Positions 7,993 through 17,075 of a DNA stretch of 64,000 bases are shown here, piece by piece. The stretch's first letter is position 1, and the number at the start of each line of letters is the position of its first letter. The translations under genes and the position numbers were made by a program. Under the pieces are notes generated by a model. It did no database searches. It saw nothing but the letters and a program-made list of their open reading frames with translations, and had not been told where the DNA came from. This DNA is from Streptomyces cyaneochromogenes (GTDB taxonomy: Bacteria > Actinomycetota > Actinomycetes > Streptomycetales > Streptomycetaceae): the NCBI RefSeq assembly GCF_003963535.1, contig NZ_CP034539.1, positions 1,116,001 to 1,180,000 on the forward strand. The letters are read 5' to 3'.

Positions 7993-8808
7993 CTACGGCT
8001 TCACGTCGAAGCCGTGCTCTCGGCCGAGCTTCTCCAGTGACGTCTGGCCGGGGATGCCATTGGCGTCATCGCCGGTGAAGCCGCAGCGACGCTGCCACGC
8101 GGCGTACGCCTTGACGGTGCCCGTGCCGAAGTGGCCGTCGGCGAGCTTCGATTCGAGGAGTCCCTCCGCGACGAGCGCCTTCTCCACGGTCTTCACACCG
8201 GCGTACGACACGGGCGTGCCCGCCTTGGCCGGGTCGTGCGCGGCCGCGGCGACCACCTTGGACACGTCGATGACTGGGCGCGGGCCGGGCACGGGCGTCG
8301 AACCACCGGGTCGCGGGGCGCCCTTCTTCACCCACGCGTACAGGTGCTCGCCCGGGCACGCCGTGGCGTGGCCGTCCCGGTGCCCCTTGATCTCGTTGCC
8401 GGCACCGTGGCGGCGCAGCAGCTCGATGCCGTCGCGGATCGCGCTCAGCATCGCGTCCGTCGGCTTGGTGAGCCCCTTGTCGCCGACCAGGCCGACGATC
8501 GCGTAGTGGGCGCGGTTGAGAGCCTTGTTGCCGTTCGCCCCGGTGCGCCTGCCGAGGCCACGGCCCTCCAGGAGATAACCGTGCGGGCAGGCACCGTAGT
8601 TGTAGGCGATGTCCGAATAGTTCTCCTTCTCGTTCGCCAGGTGTGCCTTTCTGATCGACTTCCACTCGGCGATGCAGAGGTCGTGGTCTTCGAGGAGTGT
8701 GGCGCTGACCGTCGTGCCTTCGTAGTGGACCTTCACGCCCTTGGTCGACGTCTGCGGGTCTGCGGCGGATGCGGGCCAGCCGAGCTGGGCGCGTGTGACG
8801 AGCTTCAA
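7993..8808 (-). CDS. N-acetylmuramoyl-L-alanine amidase with C-terminal peptidoglycan-binding region
   Basis: Cleaves the bond between muramic acid and the stem peptide. The 271-residue protein opens with KVHYEG, which supplies the first zinc His (residue 28), then has ALNRAHYAIVG and KGHRDGHATACPG with further His and Cys ligands, the type 2 amidase/PGRP pattern. A Pro/Gly linker (about 170-185) leads to a peptidoglycan-binding-1-like segment with GHFGTGTVKAYAAWQRRCG. No signal peptide is visible, as in phage endolysins, so export is unexplained. TTG start chosen because CTGGAGG lies 5 nt upstream and because an earlier in-frame TTG has no ribosome site. It neighbours the caspase-transpeptidase operon but is separated by a terminator. 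Confidence 0.85.
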   Translation of the reverse strand: MKLVTRAQLGWPASAADPQTSTKGVKVHYEGTTVSATLLEDHDLCIAEWKSIRKAHLANEKENYSDIAYNYGACPHGYLLEGRGLGRRTGANGNKALNRAHYAIVGLVGDKGLTKPTDAMLSAIRDGIELLRRHGAGNEIKGHRDGHATACPGEHLYAWVKKGAPRPGGSTPVPGPRPVIDVSKVVAAAAHDPAKAGTPVSYAGVKTVEKALVAEGLLESKLADGHFGTGTVKAYAAWQRRCGFTGDDANGIPGQTSLEKLGREHGFDVKP

Positions 8809-8900
8809 GTCTGCCTCCAGGAAGCGCTTGCGTAACGCCAATCCCGATGATTGTGAGGCCAGTTGCCGTCCGATTCACGACGACGCGCCACCGTTGGCCG

Positions 8901-11900
8901 TCAGTGGCCCCGGGCTCGCCGAAGCCGAAGCGTCACGAGCTCGAAGGGCCGTAGCCGCAGGGCGACTTGACGGCCGTCTCGTGCGGGCGTCTCGGGCAGC
9001 GGCCGCTCGAGCAGGTCCGTCGCCACGACGTCCGCGACCTCGAAGCCCGCCGCCAGCGTGGCCCGTACCCGGCCGCCGTGGGCCTCGTGCAGGCGCACCA
9101 CCACATCCCCGCTTCCGTCGTCGGCCAGCTTGACAGCCGTGATCACGACCGCGTCCCGGTCCACCGTCACCAGCGGCGCCACCTCCCGGGCACCGGTGAT
9201 CCGCCGCTCCGGCAGATTGATCCGCCAGCCCTCGCGCACCGCGTCCCCGATGCCCGCGCCGGGCGCCAGAGCGTGCCGGAAGCGGTGGACGCCCTGGTCG
9301 GTCTCGGGGTCGGGGAAGCGCGGGGCACGCAGGAGGGAGACCCGGACCGTGGTGGTCGTGCCTCGGTCGCCGTCGGTGCGCACCGTGCGGGTCACGTCGT
9401 GGCCGTACGTCGAGTCGTTGACGACGGCGACGCCCCAGCCCGGCTCCTCCAGGTGGACGAAGCGGTGGTTGCAGGCCTCGAACTTGGCCGCCTCCCAGCT
9501 GGTGTTGGTGTGCGTGGGGCGGTGGAAGTGACCGAACTGGGTCTCCGAGGCGTACCGTTCCGCGTGCACGTCGAGCGGGAAGGCGAGCTTGAGGAACTTC
9601 TCCGTCTCGTGCCAGTCGACCTCCGTGTCGATCAGCAGCCGCCGGTCCCCCGGCGCGAGCGACAGCCGTTGGGTGACGCGCGAGGTGCCGAAGGACCGGA
9701 CGATCCGCACCGAGGTCTCGTCGTCGCCGGGGGCGATCTCGTCCACGTCGGTCAGGTCGGTGACCGTGTGGCGGTAGAACTCGTCGACGTCCCAGGCGTC
9801 CCACATGTTGGGGAAGTCGGGATGCAGTTGGAGGAGGTTCGCGGACCGGTGGGGGGCGATCGTCTCGCGGTCGCCCTCGATGTCGTACGCCGAGACGACC
9901 AGGCCCTGCCCGTCGATCTCGATGCGCAGCAGGCCGTTGTCGAGGACGAAGCCGCCGGCCGGACGTTCCGTGCGTGCCGTTAGGCCGTCGGTCACCGGGG
10001 TGCGCGCACCGCCCGCCGGTACGCCCTCGCGCGTGTGCGGGGCGGCGTTGAAGACGAGTTCGGTCCCCCCCTCGCCCGCCAGGGCGCGCTGGGCCGACTC
10101 GATGATCGCGGTCAGCTCACCCGCGAGGCGCTCGTATGTCGCGCGGGCCTCCCGGTGCACCCAGGCGATGGACGAGCCCGGCAGGATGTCGTGGAACTGG
10201 TGCAGCAGCACCGTCTTCCAGATGCGGTCCAACTCCTCGTAGGGGTAAGGGGATCCGGTGCGTACGGCGGCCGTCGCCGCCCACAGTTCGGCCTCGCGCA
10301 GGAGGTGTTCGCTGCGTCGGTTTCCCTGCTTGGTCTTCGCCTGGCTGGTGAGGGTGGCGCGGTGGAGTTCGAGGTAGAGCTCGCCCACCCAGACCGGCGC
10401 GTCGGGGTACTCGGCCTCGGCCTTCTGGAAGAACTCCTGCGGGGTCTCCCAGACGACGGTGGCGGAGCCTTCGAGGTCGCGCAGCCGGGCCGCCTTGGCG
10501 ACCATCTCCCGGGTGGTGCCGCCGCCTCCGTCCCCCCAGCCGGTGGGCGCGAGGGAGTGCCGGGCGACTCCCTTGTCCTTGAAGTTGCGGGCCGCGTGGG
10601 CGATCTCGCCGCCCTTCATGGAGCAGTTGTAGGTGTCGACGGGCGGGAAGTGGGTGAAGATCCGGGTGCCGTCGATGCCCTCCCACTGGAAGGTGTGGTG
10701 CGGGAACCGGTTGGTCTGGGACCAGGAGATCTTCTGCGTCAGCAGCCACTTGGAGCCCGCCGCCCTGATGATCTGCGGCAGTCCGGCGGCGAAGCCGAAG
10801 GTGTCGGGCAGCCAGGCCTCGTCGTTCTCGATGCCGAACTCGTCGAGGAAGAACCGCTTGCCGTGCACGAACTGCCGTGCCATGGCCTCCGAGCCCGGCA
10901 TGTTGGTGTCCGACTCCACCCACATCCCACCGGCCGGCACGAACCGCCCCTCGGCCACCGCCTTCTTCACCCGCGCCCACACCTCGGGCCGATGCTCCTT
11001 CACCCACGCCCACTGCTGGGCCTGCGACATGGCGAACACGAACTCGGGCTCGTCCTCGATGAGCGCGGTCATGTTGGCGGTCGTACGGGCCACCTTGCGC
11101 ACGGTCTCGCGCAGCGGCCACAGCCACGCCGAGTCGATGTGGGCATGGCCGACGGCGCTGATGCGGTGGGCGGACGGGACGGCGGGCTCGGACAGCACCG
11201 TCTCCAGCCGTACCCGAGCCTGCGCCGCCGTACCGTTGACGTCCTGCAGGTCGATCGCGTCCAGCGCCTTCTCCACCGCCCGCAGGATCTCCCAGCGCCG
11301 CGCCGACTCCACCGGCAGCTCGGCCATCAGCTCGCCGAGCACCTCCAGGTCGAGCACCAGCTGCCACACCGTCTCGTCGAAGACGGCCAGGTCCATGCGG
11401 GTGAGCGTGTACTGGGGTGCGCTTCCGGCGGTCTCCTTGTCGCCCAACCGCGTGGGCAGGAAGGGGTGGTAGTCGAGGATGACGGGGTTGGAGGCGGCCT
11501 CGATGTGCAGGCGCACCTCCTCGCCGCCCTCGACGGACGCACCGACGCGCACCCACTGGTTGCGCGGGTTGAGGCCCTTCACCGGCGTGCCGTCGGGCCG
11601 GTACACCAGGCCCTCGCACTGGAAGCCGGGCATGTTCTCGTCGAACCCGAGGTCGAGGAGCGCCTCGACGGTCCTCCCGGCCCACGCCTCGGGCACGGTC
11701 CCGGTGACCCGGAACCAGCTGGTGCCCCAGGGAGCACCCCAGCGGGCGCCCACCTCGATCGCCTCGGGTTCGGCCGCGAGTCCCTCGGCGACCGGCACCG
11801 GCTCGCCGGGCGCATGCCACACCGCCACCTCCAACGGCACGGACTCGGGGTACACGGCGGGGCGGATGCGCTCGTCGAGGACACGCTTGAGGCGGGCCTC

Positions 11901-11924
11901 GACCAGGCTGCGGTCGTCATGCAT
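8901..11924 (-). CDS. GH38 alpha-mannosidase (cytoplasmic)
   Basis: A 1007-residue exo-alpha-mannosidase with no signal peptide, expected to trim imported mannose-containing glycans. An N-terminal beta-sandwich region precedes the GH38 barrel, which shows the zinc-binding AHIDSAWLWPLRETV (His262, Asp264) and the nucleophile motif ESDTNMPGSE with Asp339, then the helical three-helix bundle and the large C-terminal beta domains (TNTSWEAAKFEACNHRF-type segment near 815). Length is normal. It is the last gene of a six-gene operon, 34 bp after the GH85 gene. GGAG about 10 nt upstream supports the start. It should act after or together with the GH5 enzyme in stripping mannose from N-glycan cores. 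Confidence 0.93.
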   Translation of the reverse strand: MHDDRSLVEARLKRVLDERIRPAVYPESVPLEVAVWHAPGEPVPVAEGLAAEPEAIEVGARWGAPWGTSWFRVTGTVPEAWAGRTVEALLDLGFDENMPGFQCEGLVYRPDGTPVKGLNPRNQWVRVGASVEGGEEVRLHIEAASNPVILDYHPFLPTRLGDKETAGSAPQYTLTRMDLAVFDETVWQLVLDLEVLGELMAELPVESARRWEILRAVEKALDAIDLQDVNGTAAQARVRLETVLSEPAVPSAHRISAVGHAHIDSAWLWPLRETVRKVARTTANMTALIEDEPEFVFAMSQAQQWAWVKEHRPEVWARVKKAVAEGRFVPAGGMWVESDTNMPGSEAMARQFVHGKRFFLDEFGIENDEAWLPDTFGFAAGLPQIIRAAGSKWLLTQKISWSQTNRFPHHTFQWEGIDGTRIFTHFPPVDTYNCSMKGGEIAHAARNFKDKGVARHSLAPTGWGDGGGGTTREMVAKAARLRDLEGSATVVWETPQEFFQKAEAEYPDAPVWVGELYLELHRATLTSQAKTKQGNRRSEHLLREAELWAATAAVRTGSPYPYEELDRIWKTVLLHQFHDILPGSSIAWVHREARATYERLAGELTAIIESAQRALAGEGGTELVFNAAPHTREGVPAGGARTPVTDGLTARTERPAGGFVLDNGLLRIEIDGQGLVVSAYDIEGDRETIAPHRSANLLQLHPDFPNMWDAWDVDEFYRHTVTDLTDVDEIAPGDDETSVRIVRSFGTSRVTQRLSLAPGDRRLLIDTEVDWHETEKFLKLAFPLDVHAERYASETQFGHFHRPTHTNTSWEAAKFEACNHRFVHLEEPGWGVAVVNDSTYGHDVTRTVRTDGDRGTTTTVRVSLLRAPRFPDPETDQGVHRFRHALAPGAGIGDAVREGWRINLPERRITGAREVAPLVTVDRDAVVITAVKLADDGSGDVVVRLHEAHGGRVRATLAAGFEVADVVATDLLERPLPETPARDGRQVALRLRPFELVTLRLRRARGH

Positions 11925-11958
11925 GCGGGGTGCTCCGTAGGTCGTCGGGTGCGGGTGG

Positions 11959-13998
11959 TTACCAGGTGTGGGTGACGGTCGCGGGGGCCGACGTGGTGTA
12001 CAGCTCCCCTACGGCGCGCAGTTCGAACCGTGCCTCCCGTTCGCCCTGTTCGGGCCGCAGGCCGCCGACGAAGAACGCGCTCTGACAGGTGCCGCCGAGG
12101 AAGCGCCGGGTGCCGTCGGGGAGGAGGCGGTGGAGGGTGTGGTGGCGTGTGGCTGACGCCATCGCTTCGTTGCCGGCGCCGGGGGCGGAGGCGGGGGCGG
12201 GCGTCCAGGCGAAGCGCAGGTCGCCGTCGCTCGCGCCGGTGATCCTGAGGGCGGTGGGCGCGGCGGGCGTCTCCGGGGCGTGGTGGACCGCGATGCCGCC
12301 CAGCCTCCATGCCACCGGCCCGCCGTTCGCGGTGAGCCGGACGCCGATCGCGTGTGCGGTGCCGGTCAGGCCGGTGAGCCGTACGGTCGAGGTCTGCCAG
12401 GTGCTGCCCGAGTCCACCGGGAAATACGTGTACGGCGGTGTCGCGCCCGGTGTGCTCGGCTCGGCGGTGGCCACCGCCAACTCGACGGTCACGTTGCCCG
12501 CGTCGGTCCGGTGCGTCAGCTCGACGACCGTGTCACCGGTGATCGGCAGCCGTGTCGCATACACGTCCACCACCGCGGGCCGGTCCAGGGCACCGGCGAC
12601 GAGCACACTGCTCCCGCCGCGCCAGGCGTCCTCGAAGTCGAAGGTCACAGCGGGCCGCTGCCCGTCGGTGTGCACGACCCAGCGCCGGGACGGCAGCCGG
12701 TCCTGCAGCCCCAGGTGGTTCCACGGGGCGTCCGAGGTCACCACCCCGTCCTCGAACCACCGCAGCCCGTGCCCGGTGTTGAACACGCTCCCGAACGGAA
12801 CCGACGCCACCGTCGACCGGTCGGCGACCGACACCGCCGGCGCGCGCCAGCTGTCCACGCCGTCCGGCCGCGACGGATCCAGTGACCGCCCGGTCCAGAA
12901 CCGGTCGTCGGCGGCATGGAACTCCCCCGGCCCACGCCCGTCCGCCGGAAGGTGATTCCGCGTCCACTCGGGCCGGTAGAAGCCGACCGACACGACGTGC
13001 GCCTTGTCTCGCGGCACGATCGCGTCCCAGTTCACGGACGAGTTCCAGCCGTTCGCCTCGACATCGACGCCCGCCCACAACTCGTAGCGGTCGCGGCCCA
13101 GTTGCCCGGCCCGCTGTCCCGACGACGTCAGCTTGGCCGCCGTCCAGCGGAAGTCGACGAACATGGAGTCGGCGGCCTGGAAGAACGCCTCGTTCTGGGA
13201 GTTGAGCGCCCCCTGCCAGCTCACGGACCCGTTCACGGTCATCGAGTCGTACCAGGTGACCCGCTGCCCCTCGGCCCTGGCGAGTGTCTTCAGCTCGTGC
13301 AGGAAGCCGAGCATGTCCGCGCCCAGCGCCGCGTTCCCGCCGCTCGTCTCGGCGTTGACGAACCAGCCGTCGAAGCCGTACGCCGCCGCGACCGCGACCA
13401 GCCGTTCGGCCAGCGGATACCGCCCGGCCGCGTCCTTCTGCACCAGGTCACGCGTCCACTGCAGCTGCCCGCCGTAGGCGACGGGCGGCAGGAAGATGTT
13501 GCCGAGGACCGGCACGCCGTGCCGGTGGGCGGCGTCCACGATCGGGGCGTTCGGTGCCAGGATCAGCCCCTCGCCGGAGGAACCGCCCCAGAACACCAGC
13601 TCGTCGATGTACGCCCAGTGGGTGAGGGCGTAGTAGTCGGCGGTGGCCGAGCCCTGGGAGGGGTTGGCGGCGGTGGGCCCGAAGGACACCAGGGACTGGA
13701 TGCGGGCCTGGCCCGCGCGGGCGGTCGTGTTCGCCGGGGCCGGAGTGAAGCGCGGGGCGAGCGGCACGGTCGCCGCGTTGAAGGCGAGGTCCGCGTCGTC
13801 GGCCGGGCGCCAGGACTTCAGGCTGCGCCAGGTGATACCGGTGCCGGGGGTGCCGGAGGGCAGCGAGTCCGGGTACCAGTAGGAGGCGTACGGCTGGAGG
13901 GCGGCGGCCTTCGGCCGGGGAGTTGCCGCGGCCGGAAGCGAGGGCAGCAGTGCGGCCGTGGCGCCGGCGATGAGGACGGTGCGTCTGGTGGGGTTCAC
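11959..13998 (-). CDS. GH85 endo-beta-N-acetylglucosaminidase (secreted)
   Basis: Cleaves the chitobiose core of N-glycans and releases the oligosaccharide. The 679-residue protein begins with a signal peptide (two Arg, hydrophobic stretch, LPAAA). GH85 signatures follow: PYASYWYPDSLP, a WAYIDELVFWGGSS segment, and GFDGWFVNAETSGG with Asn215 and Glu217, the pair used in substrate-assisted catalysis. Beta-sandwich, carbohydrate-binding-like domains fill the C-terminal half. GTG start with AGGAGG just upstream; it overlaps the GH5 stop by 4 bp. Combined with a sugar importer and intracellular mannosidases, it is the extracellular first step of a probable N-glycan uptake route. Confidence 0.92.
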   Translation of the reverse strand: MNPTRRTVLIAGATAALLPSLPAAATPRPKAAALQPYASYWYPDSLPSGTPGTGITWRSLKSWRPADDADLAFNAATVPLAPRFTPAPANTTARAGQARIQSLVSFGPTAANPSQGSATADYYALTHWAYIDELVFWGGSSGEGLILAPNAPIVDAAHRHGVPVLGNIFLPPVAYGGQLQWTRDLVQKDAAGRYPLAERLVAVAAAYGFDGWFVNAETSGGNAALGADMLGFLHELKTLARAEGQRVTWYDSMTVNGSVSWQGALNSQNEAFFQAADSMFVDFRWTAAKLTSSGQRAGQLGRDRYELWAGVDVEANGWNSSVNWDAIVPRDKAHVVSVGFYRPEWTRNHLPADGRGPGEFHAADDRFWTGRSLDPSRPDGVDSWRAPAVSVADRSTVASVPFGSVFNTGHGLRWFEDGVVTSDAPWNHLGLQDRLPSRRWVVHTDGQRPAVTFDFEDAWRGGSSVLVAGALDRPAVVDVYATRLPITGDTVVELTHRTDAGNVTVELAVATAEPSTPGATPPYTYFPVDSGSTWQTSTVRLTGLTGTAHAIGVRLTANGGPVAWRLGGIAVHHAPETPAAPTALRITGASDGDLRFAWTPAPASAPGAGNEAMASATRHHTLHRLLPDGTRRFLGGTCQSAFFVGGLRPEQGEREARFELRAVGELYTTSAPATVTHTW

Positions 13999-15251
13999 GA
14001 GCGGGTGCCTCCTGGTGGGGTGGGGAGTACCTGATCGGACGTGACGACTTCGGTGATGCCGCGCGCGGCGAGGTGATCGGCGTCCGCGGCGCGCTCGTCG
14101 AGGACGGTGGTGGGGCGGGCGCCGTCGGCGACCAGCCGGAAGAAGGCGTCGTAGACGGGGCCGCCCGGTGCGCACAGGGAGCGCCTCGACGGATGGGCGG
14201 GAACGACCAGCGCCGTGGTGCGGGGTGCCGGGGCGTACGTGTGCTCGCCGGCCGCCTTCGTCAGCGCCCGCGCGATGTCCTTGGGCCTGCGGTCGTTGGT
14301 CAGCAGGCCCAGCCCGTACTCGAGTGAGGGGAAGTCGGCGAGGTCCCGGGACACGTCATGGGAGCACCACCAGGTGATGCCCCACAGGTCGGGACAGTCC
14401 AGGGCGTTGGCAACGGTGGCCTCGGTGAACGCGGCCGCGTGCTCGGGCGGGACCAGGGGCGCGGGCGCGCCGACCTCCTGGAGCCAGACGGGCCGGTTCG
14501 GGTCGTCGGCCCAGGCCTTGCTCAGCTCGACCAGGTACGCGGCGTGGTGCTCGGCCGGCACCGAGGTGCGGCCGTGCCGCTGGGCGGTGCCGTTGAACAC
14601 CCAGGAGTGCACGGCCGTGACGGCACCCATGCGTGCGGCCTGCGCCGGGGTGAACGGCTGGTCGTCCTGGTACCAGGTCGCGTCGTACTCGGCGTGCAGG
14701 TGCAGCTTTCCGGGGGCGCCCTCCTCGCAGGCGGCGAGCAGCCGCGCGAGCCAGGCGTCGATCTGGCCGGACGTGGCCCGGTCGGGGTCCGGGTGGGGTC
14801 CCGCGGAGAACTGGTTGACCTCGTTGCCGAGGGTCATGCCGAGGAAGTTGGGCCGGTCGGCGAGCGCGTGGGCCAGCGTCCGCAGATAGGCCGCCTGGCC
14901 CTCGACGACCTCCGGGTCGGTGAAGAGGTTGCGCCGGTGCCAGGTCCGCGTCCACGCCGGCACGAAGTCGAAGCTGCTCAAGTGCCCTTGCAGACCATCG
15001 ACGTTGACGTCGAGCCCTCGCTCGGCGGCGGCGTCGACGAGTCGCACGAGATCCGCGACCGCCCGCTCGCGGATCAAGGTGCGGTTGGGCTGGAAGTACG
15101 GCCACAGGGGGAAGACCCGGATGTGGTCGAGGCCGAGCGCGGCGACGGAGTCGAGGTCGGCGCGCACGGAGTCGAGGTCGAAGTCGAGCCAGTGGTGGAA
15201 CCACCCGACGCTCGGGGTGTAGTTGACGCCGAAACGCACGGCAGAAGGCAT
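13995..15251 (-). CDS. GH5-type beta-mannosidase-like glycosidase (cytoplasmic)
   Basis: A 418-residue TIM-barrel glycosidase. Glu144 in LGNEVNQF is the likely acid/base and Glu259 in VWLQEVGAP the nucleophile; HIRVFPLWPYFQPN and ITWWCSHD are other barrel-strand ends. The length and motifs fit the GH5 group (subfamily 18-like) that removes beta-mannose from the Man-GlcNAc core of N-glycans; subfamily assignment is inferred. There is no signal peptide, so it acts on imported sugar. It lies between the permease and the GH85 gene, overlapping the latter by 4 bp. A cellulase or mannanase of the same fold is the alternative, but the context with GH85 and GH38 favours beta-mannosidase. Confidence 0.82.
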   Translation of the reverse strand: MPSAVRFGVNYTPSVGWFHHWLDFDLDSVRADLDSVAALGLDHIRVFPLWPYFQPNRTLIRERAVADLVRLVDAAAERGLDVNVDGLQGHLSSFDFVPAWTRTWHRRNLFTDPEVVEGQAAYLRTLAHALADRPNFLGMTLGNEVNQFSAGPHPDPDRATSGQIDAWLARLLAACEEGAPGKLHLHAEYDATWYQDDQPFTPAQAARMGAVTAVHSWVFNGTAQRHGRTSVPAEHHAAYLVELSKAWADDPNRPVWLQEVGAPAPLVPPEHAAAFTEATVANALDCPDLWGITWWCSHDVSRDLADFPSLEYGLGLLTNDRRPKDIARALTKAAGEHTYAPAPRTTALVVPAHPSRRSLCAPGGPVYDAFFRLVADGARPTTVLDERAADADHLAARGITEVVTSDQVLPTPPGGTRS

Positions 15252-15280
15252 GCGGTGTCCTTGCACTCGGTGGGGGAGGT

Positions 15281-16189
15281 TCAGCCCTTCACCGCGCCCT
15301 CGCCGACCCCGCGGAAGAAGTACCGCTGGAGGCAGGCGAAGAGGGCGATCAGCGGCGCGACGGCGATGATCGTGCCCGCGGCGACGAGGCGTTCGTCGTT
15401 GGCGAAGGTGCCGTGCAGATAGTTGAGGCCGATGGTCAGCGTGAACTTGGACGGGTCGCTCAGCACGATGAGCGGCCACAGGAAGTCGTCCCAGGCGCCC
15501 ATGAAGGCGAAGATCGCGACGACGGCGAGGGTGCCCTTCACGGAGGGCACCGCGATGCGCAGGAACCGCTGCCAGACGTTGGCCCCGTCGACGTAGGCCG
15601 CCTCCTCGATCTCGTACGGCAGGTTGAGGAAGGCGTTGCGCATCAGCAGGACGTTCATCGCGCCGATGCAGCCGGGCAGCACCACGCCGATCAGGGTGTT
15701 GTTGAGGCCGAGCTCCCGCATGGTCGTGAACTGGGCGATGATGATGCCCTCCACGGGCACGAGCATCGCCAGGATGAAGGCGAGGGTGGCCGCGCGACGC
15801 CCCCGGTAGCGCAGCCGGGCGAGGGCGTAGCCCGCGAGCGCCGCACCGACGCAGTTGGTCACCACGTTGGCGGTGGCGACCTTCAGCGAGTTGAGGGCGT
15901 AGTCCCAGACGGGGATGGTCTCGGCGACCCGCTCGTAGTTGTGCAGGGTGGGGTCGCTCGGCAGGAACTTCGGCGGGGAGCTGAAGATGTCCTCGGTGGG
16001 GCCCTTGAGCGAGGTCGACAGCTGCCAGACGAACGGGCCGACGGTGAGGGCGAGTACGGCGAGCAGGAGCAGGTAGCGCAGGACGAGCTCCCACACTCGT
16101 ATCCGGCGCCCGTGTTCGTCGGTGACGCGGGGTTCGCGAGCGGTCGCCGGCTTCGCGGCGGCGGGCCGCACCTTCTCCAGCACGCTCAT
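15281..16189 (-). CDS. Carbohydrate ABC transporter permease (MalG type)
   Basis: Inner-membrane subunit of a CUT1-type importer, 302 residues, six predicted membrane helices. The cytoplasmic coupling loop reads EEAAYVDGANVWQRFLRIAVP, the EAA motif of MalG proteins. The start is set by the 4-bp ATGA overlap with the upstream permease; an upstream extension of the frame is spurious. A 29-bp gap follows before the GH5 gene. No ATPase gene is in the operon; Streptomyces CUT1 importers commonly use the shared ATPase MsiK encoded elsewhere. Confidence 0.95.
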   Translation of the reverse strand: MSVLEKVRPAAAKPATAREPRVTDEHGRRIRVWELVLRYLLLLAVLALTVGPFVWQLSTSLKGPTEDIFSSPPKFLPSDPTLHNYERVAETIPVWDYALNSLKVATANVVTNCVGAALAGYALARLRYRGRRAATLAFILAMLVPVEGIIIAQFTTMRELGLNNTLIGVVLPGCIGAMNVLLMRNAFLNLPYEIEEAAYVDGANVWQRFLRIAVPSVKGTLAVVAIFAFMGAWDDFLWPLIVLSDPSKFTLTIGLNYLHGTFANDERLVAAGTIIAVAPLIALFACLQRYFFRGVGEGAVKG

Positions 16190-17073
16190 GACTCGTCCCT
16201 CCGGTCGGCGCGCAGCACGAGCAGCATCAGCGCGACGGTGACGACGAAGACGACGACCGAGATGGCCGAGGCGTAGCCGACTCGGCCGGTCAGGCCGGTG
16301 CCGGTGCGCTGGACGAGCATGACGAGGGTGGTGTCCTCGCCCGCCGGTCCGCCGCTCGGGCCGGCCATCAGGTACACCTCGGAGAACACCTTGAAGGCGG
16401 CGACCGAGGAGAGCGCCCCGACCAGGACCATCGTCGAGCGGACGGCGGGCACGGTGACCGTGAGGAAGCGGCGGACCGCGCCCGCGCCGTCCACGGCTGC
16501 CGCCTCGTGCAGTTCGCGGGGCACGTTGGCGAGTGCCGCCAGGTAAATGATCATGTAGTAGCCGAGGCCCTTCCAGACCGTCACGGCCATGGCGCTCAGC
16601 AGGAGCAGCCACTGGTCACTGAGGAAGCCGACGCGGCCGACCCCGATGGTCTCCAACAGTGAGTTGACCAGTCCGCGTTCGTCGAGCAGCCACACCCAGA
16701 TCAGTCCGACGACCACGATCGAGGCGACGACCGGGGTGTAGAAGGCGGACCGGAAGAAGGTGATGCCGGGGATGTTCTTCTGCACCAGAAGCGCGAGCAG
16801 CAGCGGCAGGATCACCAGCGCGGGCACCACTCCGACGACGTACAGCGTGCTGTTGCGCAGCCCGACCCAGAACATGTCGTCATTCAGCAGCTCGCGGAAG
16901 TTCGCGAGGCCTACGAACTCGCCCGGGATGAGCGTGCGGCGGTCGGTGAAGGCGTTGATCAGCGTGGAGACGAACGGGTACAGGATGAAGGCGCCGGTGA
17001 TCAGCAGGCCGGGTGCGGCGAACAGCCAGGGACTCACCGGCAGCTGGCGCCGCACCGGTGTCACGGAGGACAT
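16186..17073 (-). CDS. Carbohydrate ABC transporter permease (MalF type)
   Basis: Partner permease of the same importer, 295 residues with six predicted helices, first at PWLFAAPGLLITGAFILYP. The coupling motif is ELHEAAAVDGAGAVRRFLTVTVP. It starts 2 bp after the stop of the binding-protein gene and overlaps the next permease by 4 bp, a tightly coupled import module dedicated to the glycan operon. Confidence 0.95.
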   Translation of the reverse strand: MSSVTPVRRQLPVSPWLFAAPGLLITGAFILYPFVSTLINAFTDRRTLIPGEFVGLANFRELLNDDMFWVGLRNSTLYVVGVVPALVILPLLLALLVQKNIPGITFFRSAFYTPVVASIVVVGLIWVWLLDERGLVNSLLETIGVGRVGFLSDQWLLLLSAMAVTVWKGLGYYMIIYLAALANVPRELHEAAAVDGAGAVRRFLTVTVPAVRSTMVLVGALSSVAAFKVFSEVYLMAGPSGGPAGEDTTLVMLVQRTGTGLTGRVGYASAISVVVFVVTVALMLLVLRADRRDES

Positions 17074-17075
17074 GG

